From the NCBI RefSeq assembly GCF_009905375.1, contig NC_133649.1, positions 234,264,201 through 234,328,200 of the forward strand: a stretch of 64,000 bases of DNA, written 5' to 3'. Source of the stretch: Apium graveolens (Eukaryota; Streptophyta; Magnoliopsida; Apiales; Apiaceae). The position numbers and the translations under genes were made by a program. This document shows, in pieces, positions 46,880 through 56,984 of this stretch. The notes under the pieces were generated by a model. That model saw nothing but the letters and a program-made list of their open reading frames with translations, was not told where the DNA came from and did no database searches. How positions within the stretch are numbered: position 1 is the first letter of the stretch; each line of letters starts with the position of its first letter.

Positions 46880-47340
46880 TGGTGAACTCCCATCCAGATC
46901 CGTACTTCCTTCCGATCTTGAATTTGGGCAACAACATGCCCGATGGAAAATGAAAACAATCCGGATAGAATGGCGGTAAGCTTGTTAAATGTGATCGGAT
47001 TGCCGATATTGTAAACTTGAGGCCTCGTGAGGGTTGTAATATGGACCAAATGCGCATTGAATATGTGAAGGGTTGGGTTTCACACCTAACAGGAGGGACG
47101 GAGACGGAACGTGGGACAAGTTTTTCAAGATTTCATCTCTACGATGGCTCGAGTACGATTCTCATTACCATTTGGAACGACTCCAACCCTTACCCGTGAA
47201 AACTTATGGAAGGGCATATCCGTGATGGTTGTGTACTTGTTCTCTATCATATTGCATGCTTCGTGGATACTACGCAAGGAGTTGCTCAACACCGGTGATC
47301 GGGTGGTCTTTCTAAAATACTAGGTATTTTTGGTTAGGAT
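46880..47340 (+). pseudogene. Broken ORF with an OB-fold-like segment
   Basis: One frame, crossing three stops, reads VNSHPDPYFLPILNLGNNMP, then CDRIADIVNLRPREGCNMDQ, VKGWVSHLTGG, SFSRFHLYDGSSTILITIWN and MEGHIRDGCVLVLYHIACFV. The central pattern, a V-x-G-x-V strand followed by F-x-L-Y-D-G-S-S-x-I-x-I-T-x-W, resembles OB-fold single-stranded DNA-binding domains such as those of RPA. I infer this from pattern only. It could be an accessory ORF of the FAR1-type transposon or a captured host fragment. Confidence 0.35.
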
Positions 47341-47815
47341 CAATATATTTCGTAAAATTTAGTGGATTGTATTGATCGTGTAATTTTCATTCGCACCTAT
47401 GTATTTTATAATTTTCATTGAATTTGAGCGGAAATTATGTATTTTCAATGAATTCAAGTATGAAATTTAAGATTGAAAGTGTACCTATAAATTTGAGATT
47501 TAAAATTAAAATTTACAAGTCGAACTATATATTATAAATTGTTATGAAATATTTTGAAAAGTTTTTTTAACATTTGGACAAAATGTTGAATTTTGTTGAC
47601 TTTTTATGGAAATTTTCAATTTAATGTAAAAATTGAAAAAAATAATTTTTTTTCTAAAAATCATCCATTACTCTATTTTAAGACTTTTGAGAGTGGTCTT
47701 AAATTTTGGAAGTTAGTTTAGGACCAACTTCCAAAATTTAAGAAATTTCAACAGAAGCTTTGCAAGGATGCTCTGTTTTCTACTCTGTTTTTGGTGGAAA
47801 AAACCAAAGGCACGG
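47341..47815. other. AT-rich non-coding interval
   Basis: No coding signal. A short inverted pair, TTAAATTTTGGAAGTT (about 47,700) and AACTTCCAAAATTTAA (about 47,727), flanks a short loop. It looks like untranslated or subterminal transposon sequence. Confidence 0.4.
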
Positions 47816-47874
47816 ACCGCGGAAAATTTCCACGGTTGGACTTAAGAGGGACCGCGGAAAATTTCCGCGGTTGG
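47816..47874. repeat. Two copies of a near-palindromic CCGCGGAAAATTTCC motif
   Basis: Copies at 47,816-47,839 and 47,851-47,874 read ACCGCGGAAAATTTCC followed by ACGGTTGG or GCGGTTGG. Two related copies in inverted orientation lie at 63,707-63,730 and 63,763-63,787. They may be terminal or subterminal repeats of a DNA transposon family. Confidence 0.6.
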
Positions 47875-48104
47875 GCGGGGAAGTTTTTTTTCTGCAGCCT
47901 CTATACAGACAGCCAACCTGTACAAATTGTCAACAAATTCCCACACACCTACAATCCTCCAAAATCAAGCATAATTCACCAAAATTTATTCACAACAACC
48001 TTCCAAAATCCAAAACAATCCAAAATCCACAAAATCCACCAAAATCCACCTAAATTAAACAAACAAAAAACCCAAATTAAACCGGATAATATAAAAAAAA
48101 AATA

Positions 48105-48395
48105 AAATCCAAGTACGTAATCCGACAATCTAAAATCAAATGAAATCCAAGTACGTAATCTGACAACCTAAAATCAAATAAAATCCAAGTACGTAATCCG
48201 ACAACCTAAATTCAAATGAAATCCAGGTACGTAATCCGACAACCTAAATTCAAATGAAATCCAAGTATGTAATCTGACAACCTAAAATCAAATGAAATCT
48301 AAGTATGTAATCCGATAACCTAAAATCAAATGAAATCCAAGTACGTAATCCGACAACCTAAAATCAAATGAAATCTAACTACATACGAAATAAAA
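48105..48395. repeat. 38-bp tandem repeat, about 7 copies
   Basis: The unit starts ATCCGACAACCTAAAATCAA and ends ATGAAATCCAAGTACGTA. Copies differ by one to three bases (CCAAGTACGTA, CTAAGTATGTA, CCAGGTACGTA). The array ends about 45 bp before the Athila LTR. A shorter, irregular CCAAAATCCA-rich stretch precedes it (47,955-48,055). Confidence 0.9.
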
Positions 48396-48439
48396 TCCAA
48401 CCACATAAGTACTACGATGCTTTGTGATGTCTACGCATA

Positions 48440-49875
48440 TGTTAGGGCGAAAACACCCGCTAAAATTCACGCAAGTATACGCGTTCGCAAGTAATATAAG
48501 ATATAAATAAGATTCGTTCCCACAGAGACTGGTTTAGGTTAAGTTCAATTTATGCACCTATGCAACAATGTATGGTTATCGCTGAATGCTAAGACAAATA
48601 ACAAATTGGATTTTGATTAAACTAAGAGATTATACTAAATAACATTAACTAAGAGAATTGAGGTTGAATTAATTATATGAGACAAACATGGGATCCTAAC
48701 TTCATTATATACTTCATTCAATAGCCTTTTTGTTCTTAACCTTAGCATGTAATGGTGATGACACTAATCAGATAACACGAAACTAGTAAACGCTAACTTT
48801 CGTTGTACGAATACCCTACTACCAAGCATCCACAAAAGAGATAGAAGTTGAATAGACTCCAATTATGCTTAGTCCTTATATGTCTATAAGAATTGAAAAC
48901 ATAACGGTTTAATGCACAAGTTATCTATCTTGATTACATAGGGCAAGTAAGATTATTAAAATTACCTACGAATCATGCATAACAATAACACATGAACCTA
49001 TGCATGCTAGCATGGCAAGTTCTAAACCTCCATATTCACTGTCGCTTCAATAGAGATTAACACGCTATCTTATATGTTAGCTACGCACATAAGACGAATA
49101 AGCACAACCAATACTAGGTTATCATACAATCACCACACACTAAGGTATAGAAACAAATTAACTAAAGAAATCCATAAATAAATCCACTAGAACCCCACGA
49201 TAACGATTAGTTCATAACCGAACTCATCGTCACCATGGGTTCCAATGAAAGCATGATAATAAACAATATAAGACTACTAGGGTACAAAGACAAATCGAAA
49301 ATGAGCATCCAAGTATCAACTATATTAAAGAAAACAAAAGTCTTCTTCTCCGTAGCCTTCTCGTGCTCTCTAGGTCTTCTTATTGCTCTCTCAGGCCTCC
49401 TTGTTGTTAAAAATATATTTGTATTGATATATATAGGCTTCTGGTCGTTCTGGGCTTTCAGACTCTCAAAATCAGACTGGAATCAGGATTCTGTGAAAAT
49501 GTCCTGGCGCGGCCGCGTGCTATCCCAGCGCGGGCGCGCTCTGTTTCCGTGGTTCCAGCGCGGGCGCGCCGTGCTTCTGTAGTTCAAATTCTGAATTTTC
49601 TTCTTTTTGCCGTAACTTTTGCTCCACTCATCAGAATTTGATGAATAAATAGTCCACACGAAGCTCTCAAGATCCTCTACAAATTGGGAATGGTCTTGAC
49701 TTCATATTCTTAGCTCTTTTTAGCATATATTCAATAAAAAGCTCCTTTCTTCATTTAACTGATGCCTGAAATGCAATAACACAAAAATACATCAAAAATA
49801 CCAACAACTTGAGTCCAAAACACCAAATTAAGCTTGAAATGAAGCATTCCAAGTAGATATAAAATCCACTTATCA
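48440..49875 (-). repeat. 3' LTR of element E (Athila type)
   Basis: The minus strand starts TGATAAGTGGATTTTATATC at 49,875 and ends TTTTCGCCCTAACA at 48,440 (1,436 bp). Near its end the minus strand carries the CTCTGTGGGAACGAA sequence typical of this LTR group. A GC-rich block with three CGCG-containing units lies at 49,504-49,572. The short frame at 49,235-49,582 on the plus strand is not considered a gene. Confidence 0.8.
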
Positions 49876-49890
49876 CACCCCCAAACTTGA
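49876..49890 (-). other. Polypurine tract of element E
   Basis: The minus strand reads TCAAGTTTGGGGGTG before the LTR start, the standard Athila-type arrangement. A second TTTGGGGGTG copy lies at about 51,054-51,065. Confidence 0.8.
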
Positions 49891-51117
49891 ATCTATGCTT
49901 GTCCTCAAGCATAAAAAGACTCGAAACTATAAAACAAATCTAATGCATGAATGCAACTACGTGAAAGCAACTAAATGAAAATGCAATCGATCCCCTCAGA
50001 ATAACCATAACCAAATGAATAAGCCAATGTCTCTAAGAATACAATGACTCAAAATAGAGCTCAAATAAATCCCACAAACCAACTCACAAACCAGAAATAT
50101 GCGTGTGTGGGATGCTTAAATGATATACTCTCGATACTAGATCAATAACAATAACTTATCTATCATCAAAACATTCACAAGTTTATAACTAGAATAGACG
50201 TTAAATGCATAATGACTCACAACACCTCCTTTCTACTAGAGTTATACAAGAATTCATGCTATTATTAAACATATAACAAAGATGCTTACTTGATCGTGCA
50301 ATGAATGAGGTCCCAAAAGATTTATACAATAATACCCATGTAGCGAGCGTTAGGTTAGCGGATCCCAGACTATAAAAGCCTTAGGTCACTAGGCACAAAG
50401 TCCCCTAAAACTTAATAACTCAAGTATTAAAGAGCTCACTCTTGATCAATTATGCATAACACATACTTTTTTCCCTCTTTTCTTGTTTTTTCTTTTTTTT
50501 TTCTTTTTTTTTCTTTTCTCTTTTTTTTCAACAGTTTCTGAATGAGTGTGTTTCGCTCCATCTCATTCAACCCTAAACTACTCATAAAACTATGAGCCGA
50601 CTACTAGCCTTACAACAGCTAGTAATGAAATCCAAGTTTTTCTCTAGTTTAAAAATTCAGTGTTCTTACGTCATTACAAGAATATCAAAAATTCTAAAAA
50701 CCAAGTGATTACATCTCAACAACAGATAAGTATGATCATAATCTAGATCAAAAGCAACCCTATAAGACTTTGTGAAAATATTTGTTTCTGGCATGTAAAT
50801 CAATTCATTAGGACTTAAACATCCCTCTATTCATCATCACCATACTCAAATCAACATCAACTTATCAAATAGCATAGTTCATCTTAAATGATCATGCTAA
50901 ATATGCATGCAAATGCAACTATATGAAATCACATAAAAAACAAACAAATATGTCCTATATGAACAATCATGCAACACTACGAATGAAATACAACTATATG
51001 CAACATGAATCTATATGAACTATATGGACACACATAAACTATTCCTTACATTATCACCCCCAAACTTAAAATTTTCAGTGTCCTCATTGAAGGTAATAAT
51101 AAGGATTTCAGGCATAC
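49891..51117 (-). other. 3' untranslated region of element E
   Basis: This non-coding stretch lies between the coding tail and the polypurine tract. It includes an almost pure pyrimidine run (50,467-50,530, plus strand). No domain is seen. Confidence 0.6.
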
Positions 51118-53274
51118 CTAGTCGTCGGAAAGATCACCTTCCTCGGGTGGAGGATCAGGTGGCCAATCAACCTCGACATCAGTGGCTCAGAAAATAGTGC
51201 CCAAAGCATGTGTCAAATCTGTAACAAAATGATGGTAAATGTCGTGCATGGCCTCCATACGCCTAGTCACTCGCCTGTACTGCTCATCACCAACACCAGT
51301 CCTATCAACTACCTACTACACATGGTACTGGAGGATTCGTTCGGCTACCCTCTACATCATCAAAAATATATCTCAAGCCCTTATCATGGGGTGCACCTAA
51401 GATTGCATAACTCAAGTGATCTGGTAGTGGGTGAAGCTCAAATGTGGAAACATCTTCAATAGACGGCTCGAGACGTTCCTGAGAAATTTTCAACTCTTCT
51501 AACCCAAGAGAATCGAATGGCATATCCAACTTCCTCTTCCACGAAGGTGCATTCAAAACCTGCAGTTGCTCTTCTCCTTCTTCCTTTTCAATAACTGATT
51601 CCCCTATTAAGGATCTCTCTAAGGTATCTGACTTTGGCAATTGTTCAAGCTCCAAATTCATGACAGAGTCGACCCACTCTACTTTAAAGCACTCTGCTTT
51701 AGCTGTGGGTAACTTTATTGCCTTGAACAAATTAAAAGTGACATTTTGATCGTGAACTTTCATCGTAAGCTCTCCTTTTTGCACATCGATCATAGTTCGG
51801 CCAGTAGCTAAGAATGGTCTTCCCAAGATGATGGGAATCTTCGTATCCTCCTCAAAGTCAAGAATTACAAAGTCAGCAGGAAAGATAAGTTTGTCCACTT
51901 TGACCAACATATCCTCCACAATGCCTCGTGGATATGTAATAGAATGATCGGCCAACTGCAAGGACATATATGTCGGCTTCAGATCAGGTAGACCAAGCTT
52001 CTTGAAGATAGACAAGGGTCTCAGATTGATGCTAGCTCCCAAATCACATAAACACTTGTCGAATGACAAGATTCCGATGGTGCAAGGAATAGTGAAGCTT
52101 CCATGATCTTTAAGCTTTGAAGGCAACTTCTGTTGTAGCACAGCACTGCATTCCTCTGTAAGAGCAACGGTCTCTAAGTCATCGAGCTTCACTTTACGAG
52201 AGAGAATACCTTTCATAAACCTCGCATAGCTAGGCATCTGTTCAAGAGCTTCAGCGAAAGGTATGTTGATATGAAGTTTCTTGAACACCTCCAAAAACTT
52301 AGAAAATTGCTTATCCAACTTCTGCTTCTGCAACCTTTTAGGAAAAGAAGGTGGAGGATAGACCTGTTTCTCCCCTGTATTACCCTCAGGAGGAGTGTGT
52401 TCCACAGTTTTCTTCCTTGATTCCACTTCTACTTCCTTATGCACATCTTCTTCAGCCAAAACTTCAGATTCTGGAACTTGAGATTTTTCAGGGCTTTCAA
52501 CCTTCCCAGCCTCAATGTAATTGCCTTAACCTGCTCTTCTGCCTCCCTCTTTCCTGGAACTTCTGTATCACTAGAAAGCGTTCCTGGTAGTCAATTCAAT
52601 AAGGCGTTAGCAATTTGTCCTATCTGGATTTGGCATATAAGAGCCTGGTTTTTGCACATAAACCTCAACTCCTCCAATTCAGATTTTTAATTCGAAGATT
52701 GACCTGCATCATGAGTTTTTTGTTATAGTTGGAGTTGTTGTCTTGATGCAATTTGTTGCTAAAAAATAGGAGGATTGAATTGATTGGATCCAAACTGCTG
52801 ATAAGGCTACTGTACCACATTCTGATTGTTACTCCAGCTGAAGTTAGCATGATTCCGGTTGTCAGGATGATAAGTGTCTGGAATCAGTTGTTGTGATCTC
52901 TGAAAGTTGCTCACAAACTGAGTTGATTCACTAGATATAGCGCATTGCTCCGTCGCATGCGTACCTACATATTGCTCATAAACTCTGGTTATCTGATTAA
53001 CACCATAGTTAGCTAGAGAATCGATATTCATAGACAACGCCTTTAGTTGAGCAGTGATAGCCGTAGCTGTATCCACTTCAAGAACTCCTGCTACCTTGCC
53101 CTGTGGCAATCTCTGGATTGGATACTGATATTCATTAGCAGCCATCAGTTCACTTAGATCATAAGCTTCCTCATAGCTCTTTGCCCATAATGCTTCACCT
53201 GATGCTGCATCGAGCATGGGTCTAGACTGTGCTCCCAAACCGTTATAGAAGTAATTTTCAGTAATTTTCTCCAA
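51118..53274 (-). pseudogene. gag-protease of element E (Athila type), truncated and pol-deleted
   Basis: From the right, the gag part (52,807-53,274) has YFYNGLGAQSRPMLDAASG, SYEEAYDLSELMAANEYQYP and a Gln/Asn-rich end. A broken stretch (about 52,460-52,806) retains IGQIANALLN, LPGTLSSDTEVPGK and EEQVKAITLR. The open frame 51,305-52,459 (384 aa) contains FPKRLQKQKLDKQFSKFLEV, then the protease with CDLGASINLRPLSIFKKLGL, YPRGIVEDMLVKVDKL and IILGRPFLATGRTMIDV. At about 51,350 the sense jumps to another frame reading VTRRMEAMHDIYHHFVTDL and EVDWPPDPPPEEGDLSDD, ending at 51,118. That tail normally lies downstream in such elements, so polymerase functions were lost at this junction. Confidence 0.8.
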
Positions 53275-53289
53275 TTTTTAGGAATTTTT

Positions 53290-53690
53290 CTGAAATTTTC
53301 AGCCCTTTTTCGACCAGGATCCTAGTCAAAATTTCGACCTGGAACCTAGTCGAAATTTTGGCCAACTCTTGAGGCCTGATCGAATAATTTCGACTAGGAT
53401 TCGCGACCAGGATTTCAACCTGGATCCTAGTCGAGTTAACGACCTGGATCTCGGTCGAAAATTTGGCCGCCTTTTGACTCCTGTTCGTGAAATTTTGACT
53501 AGGATTCACGACTAAGATTTTGACCTGGATCCTAGTCGAGCTAACGACCTGGATCTTGGTCGAAATTTTGGCCGCCTTTTGACTCCTGTTCGTGAAATTT
53601 CAACTAGGATTCACGACCAGGATTTCGACCTGGATCCTAGTCGAGTTAACGACCTGGATCTTGATCTATTTTTTGACCCTTTCTTGGTCC
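53290..53690. repeat. 105-bp tandem repeat in element D
   Basis: Units start near 53,411, 53,516 and 53,621, exactly 105 bp apart, plus a degenerate part before. Each contains CCTGGATCCTAGTCGAG, a second GACCTGGATCT half-repeat, a TTTGGCCGCCTTTTGACTCC segment and TAGGATTCACGAC. The repeat lies between the antisense gene's promoter and the junction with element E. Confidence 0.9.
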
Positions 53691-54000
53691 TTGTTCGAAA
53701 GATTTCGAACTGGATTCACGACCTCATACTTGACCTCAATCCTGGTCTGTTTGATAAGTATTTTTCTGGCTCCTATTTGAAAGATTTTGAACAGGATTCA
53801 CGACCTCATACTCTACCTCAATCCTGGTCTGTCTGATGGGTGTTTTTCTAGCTCCTGTTCGAAAGATTTCGAACAGGATTCACGACCTCATACTCGACCT
53901 CAATCCTGGTCTGTCTGATGGCTGTTTTTCTGGCTTTTTTTCGAAAGATTTCGAACAGGATTCATGACCTCATACACGACCTCAATCCTGGTCTGTCTGG
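53690..54000. repeat. 82-bp tandem repeat in element D
   Basis: Four units are spaced 82-83 bp apart (GGATTCACGACCTCATAC at about 53,712, 53,794, 53,876 and 53,959). Each includes CCTCAATCCTGGTCTGT and TCGAAAGATTTCGAAC. The GGATTCACGAC part is shared with the 105-bp family, so the two arrays have a common origin. Confidence 0.9.
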
Positions 54001-54304
54001 ACGAGTTGATTTTACTGGGCTTTCCCTAATCCAATTTAGATTTGGGCCTTGTCTTTTCCTAATTGGGTCTTTTCCAAATTCTATTAGGATTTGGACTTTG
54101 AATTAGACCTATCCCAAAATCTATTTGGATTTGGGCTTTGAATTAGGCCTTTTCCAGATTCTTTTTGGATTTATATTTTCCTCTAATTATTTCATAAATC
54201 CTTAAGAATTTTCAAGTATATTCTGGAAAGTTCCAGAATGTGGGCTTTTTCTTTGGGCTTCCAACTTATTGAGCCTTTTTACCTTTCATCTTCACCTCCT
54301 CTCC

Positions 54305-54312
54305 TATATAAA
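54305..54312 (+). promoter_or_regulatory. TATA box of the antisense gene in element D
   Basis: TATATAAA lies about 30 bp before a CT-rich start region (CACTCCTCACTTCTC) and 170 bp before the first intron donor. It points away from the element's own coding strand. Confidence 0.65.
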
Positions 54313-54334
54313 GGAGTGAGTAGAGTTGTTCACT

Positions 54335-56616
54335 CCTCACTTCTCATTTCTAAATTCTCTTCCTCTCTTTTTCTCTCAAAATCTTGGAGGCGTAAGGATA
54401 ACTGTAGGTCGGAGTTTTAGTCCCTCGAAGCTTTCGTTCTTAGCAACCCAGTTCCCCTTTTCCCAATATTATTTCAGGTAAATACCCTATTTCTTCATTT
54501 CATTTTTATGCACACTTTATGGTTAAAGTTTGTGTCTAAAAACTATCTTCTATTCTGCTCTCTTCAGATGGCAGATAAGACATTGACCCATTTGGCCAAG
54601 ATGAACGTGGCCAAAAAGTTGAACGAATTCCCCATTCGGTTAAGGTATACCTCTTTGATTGATGTGATCAATACCCGAGGGGACGAGTACCCGTCTGACG
54701 CACACTTGGAGGCGTTTGATCACGTTAATACTTTTCAGGATTCAAAGGAGATATACAAGATGAGATCTTTCTTCAAGATCAAGGAGCCGTACAAACTGTT
54801 TCCCGCAGGTCCAGCCGACAGGCCTTGCCACTGGAAGACGGATGCCTTATGTGTCTTTAGGGACACCTTGAGGGCAAGTATTATACTTCATTTCCATCCT
54901 TTCATTCCAGTTTTACTCGTAGATGTGGGCATCGGCCCATGCCAACTCCCTCCAAACTCTTAAAGGTTGATACTTTGCTATTTGTCGCAATGCGCCAAGA
55001 ACGACGTTCCTCCTTCGATTGCCGTGTTTAGAAAGATATTTCAGTTCAAGAATAGCCCCGATAAGAATCCGGGGTGGATTTCTTTGAACCAGTGCCCCAC
55101 CATCCCTCACATAGTGAACGGGAAGTCCATCCCTGACAACAACTTGGGGTGGAAGAAAGAGTTTCTTTACATCCTCTGGGAAGGCGGAGACCGGGGGACT
55201 CTCTTTCGCTCGTCCTTTGGGCAAGCTGTTGACGGGAGTCCAAACGACATCATCTTGACTGAGGAGGAGACCAAGGCCTTCAACCTCCTTACCCAGGATA
55301 ATGGGACATCACATTCCTGGGACCTCATTAGAGAGACGGTTCTTGTTGAACGCGGTCTTTCTCCTGTTTCTAAGCAAGGTATATTTCCTTCCTTTTAGTT
55401 ATTTTCTGTTGCCCTTGCCTTTTACTATATTTCCAATCTCTTTTCCTTTAATTTGTGCAGTGGTTGAGAAGATCGAAGAGGCTACCAAGCCTAAGGACCT
55501 GGAAACAACCAAGATGAAGCGTGCTGGAAAGGTCTTCAAGGACCCGCGCCTTGAGGATCGCTTCCCTGAGTTTCTTCTTCAAACAAGAGAAGGGGACGAG
55601 GAAGGCCCCAGCCAACCCATGCATACCAAACAGAAGCCAGGGGCCTTCTTTCAACCTGCCTGGGGAATTCGGGGAAAAGATACGATCATTTGCAATACTA
55701 AACATGCCAAAGAATGGGCAATTCAGTCTATTTCCCCGGTAGACTACCAAGACTTTGTCCTCCAATAAGACTTGGAAGCTAACGAGCTTTTTGGTGCTCA
55801 GGCTCTAGCGACGGTATTTTTTTTTTTTTTATCTTTTGCCTTGATTTTCCTTATTTCTCACTTTTTCTTTATCTCTTGTAGGCGAACGTCCATTTTCAAG
55901 GGGCGCTTCACCAAGCTAAGGCTTAGAAGGTTAGCTTAGAGGATACGACCAAGAAATTGGAAGAGGCCAACCAAGAAATTGAAAACCTCAAGGCCCAACT
56001 TGCCTCCTCAACCTCGGACTTGGAAATGGCTCGGGCTGAGATTGTGATTCTAAAAAATTTAAAAGATAAAGCCTTTGACGCCCGGATGGACACTCAGGAG
56101 TTCCAAGACCTGATGGTGGAGCACGACGCGCTTACTCACCATGTGAGTTACAAAGAGGGCTGGGATGCCGCGGTTGAGGCCATTCAGGCTGAATACCCAG
56201 AAACTCTTGAGGCAGAATCCTTCCCCTGCCCTCTCAAGATCCCAAGGCTGGGAGGAGTTACTGAGAGGGTCGTGGAGCTTATCCGGGAAGAGGAACGATC
56301 AGTTCCTTCTCCTAATCGCGAAGCTTATTCATCAAAGGCCCCGGTCGTGAGCCAAAGTTAGAAAAGGAAAGAGCTTGAGTCCAGCTCCAGAGAAGAGGAA
56401 TCTTCTTCTGAGGAAGAGGCCGAGCCTAGCGTGAAGAAGGCCAGAGTAGAAGAGCCTCCAAAACCAGCGTCCCCAAAGACATGTGAGGCATCTGAGGGTA
56501 GTTTCGAGAAGACCTCCGCGGAGACTTGTAAAGAAACTTCCGAGGGGCCAACTCAAGAGACGTCTGAGGAGACTTCAGATAGTGGTTCCGAGGAATCTGA
56601 GCCTTCTAAGGCCTAA
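54335..56616 (+). pseudogene. Antisense extra gene of element D ('putative gypsy-type transposon' family), four exons, with stops
   Basis: Model: 5'UTR exon about 54,335-54,477; exon 2 54,568-55,378, beginning with the ATG; exon 3 55,461-55,813; exon 4 55,882-56,616. All introns have GT-AG borders and phases agree. The product would be about 630 aa. The N-terminal half (HFHPFIPVLL, IGPCQLPPNS, PPSIAVFRKIFQFKNSP, PGWISLNQCPTIPHIVNGKS) resembles the domain annotated as putative gypsy-type transposon in plants. A coiled coil follows (TKKLEEANQEIENLKAQL), and the tail is Ser/Glu-rich. In-frame stops lie at 54,961, 55,766, 55,924 and 56,359, so this copy is not functional. Function in the family is unknown. 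Confidence 0.75.
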
Positions 56617-56984
56617 CTCCCTTGCCTTACGTATTTTACTTTTCTTCAGACATTTTCAGACTTTGTAATAGACTTTGCATGTTTTTACTTGTCTAGTTAA
56701 TCAAATCTCAAATATTATCATAGTTTAACCTTTCAAGTTCCTGAACTCAAGTTTATAACTTGGTTTGTCTTTCAGAATCTAACAATTCAACAAACTAGAT
56801 CAAACTGAACATTTTTCATTATAACTTTGTATTTTCAACTCCTTACATGAGATGGGTTCAACCGTGATAAAACTAAAACATAACTTCTATCGAATTTATA
56901 AAAATCCTAAAAAAGCAAAGCTTTCAGGTGCTTTTCAACCTACTTGTCTCTTTGACAAGTGAGAATCGTGCTCAACCATTTTAC
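56617..56984. other. Convergent interval between pol end and antisense gene
   Basis: The 3' ends of the antisense gene and of element D pol face each other here. The stretch is AT-rich with no coding frame of its own. Confidence 0.5.

Larger units (their letters stand above)
48440..53274 (-). mobile_element. Element E: Athila-type Ty3/gypsy derivative without RT, RNase H or integrase
   Basis: On the minus strand: truncated gag (from 53,274), protease, a short C-terminal coding tail, a long untranslated region, a polypurine tract and an LTR (49,875-48,440). No RT, RNase H or integrase sequence is found between protease and LTR. The 5' LTR and gag N-terminus are missing at the junction with element D. 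The Athila assignment rests on gag (YNGLGAQSRPMLDAASG), the protease motif CDLGASINL and the LTR start TGATAAGTGGATTT. Confidence 0.8.

Noticed and set aside
47760..48105. Two open frames of about 100 codons covering the CCGCGG motifs
   Set aside because: Low-complexity Pro/Lys/Asn composition comes from CCAAAATCCA repeats, with no similarity to known proteins.
48105..48395. Regular direct repeats that could suggest a CRISPR-like array
   Set aside because: Units are contiguous with no unique spacers, and the sequence is a plant nuclear genome. It is an ordinary tandem repeat.
49235..49582. 115-codon plus-strand frame with hydrophobic segments
   Set aside because: It lies within the Athila LTR, is in antisense to the element, and its apparent membrane segments come from T-rich sequence.
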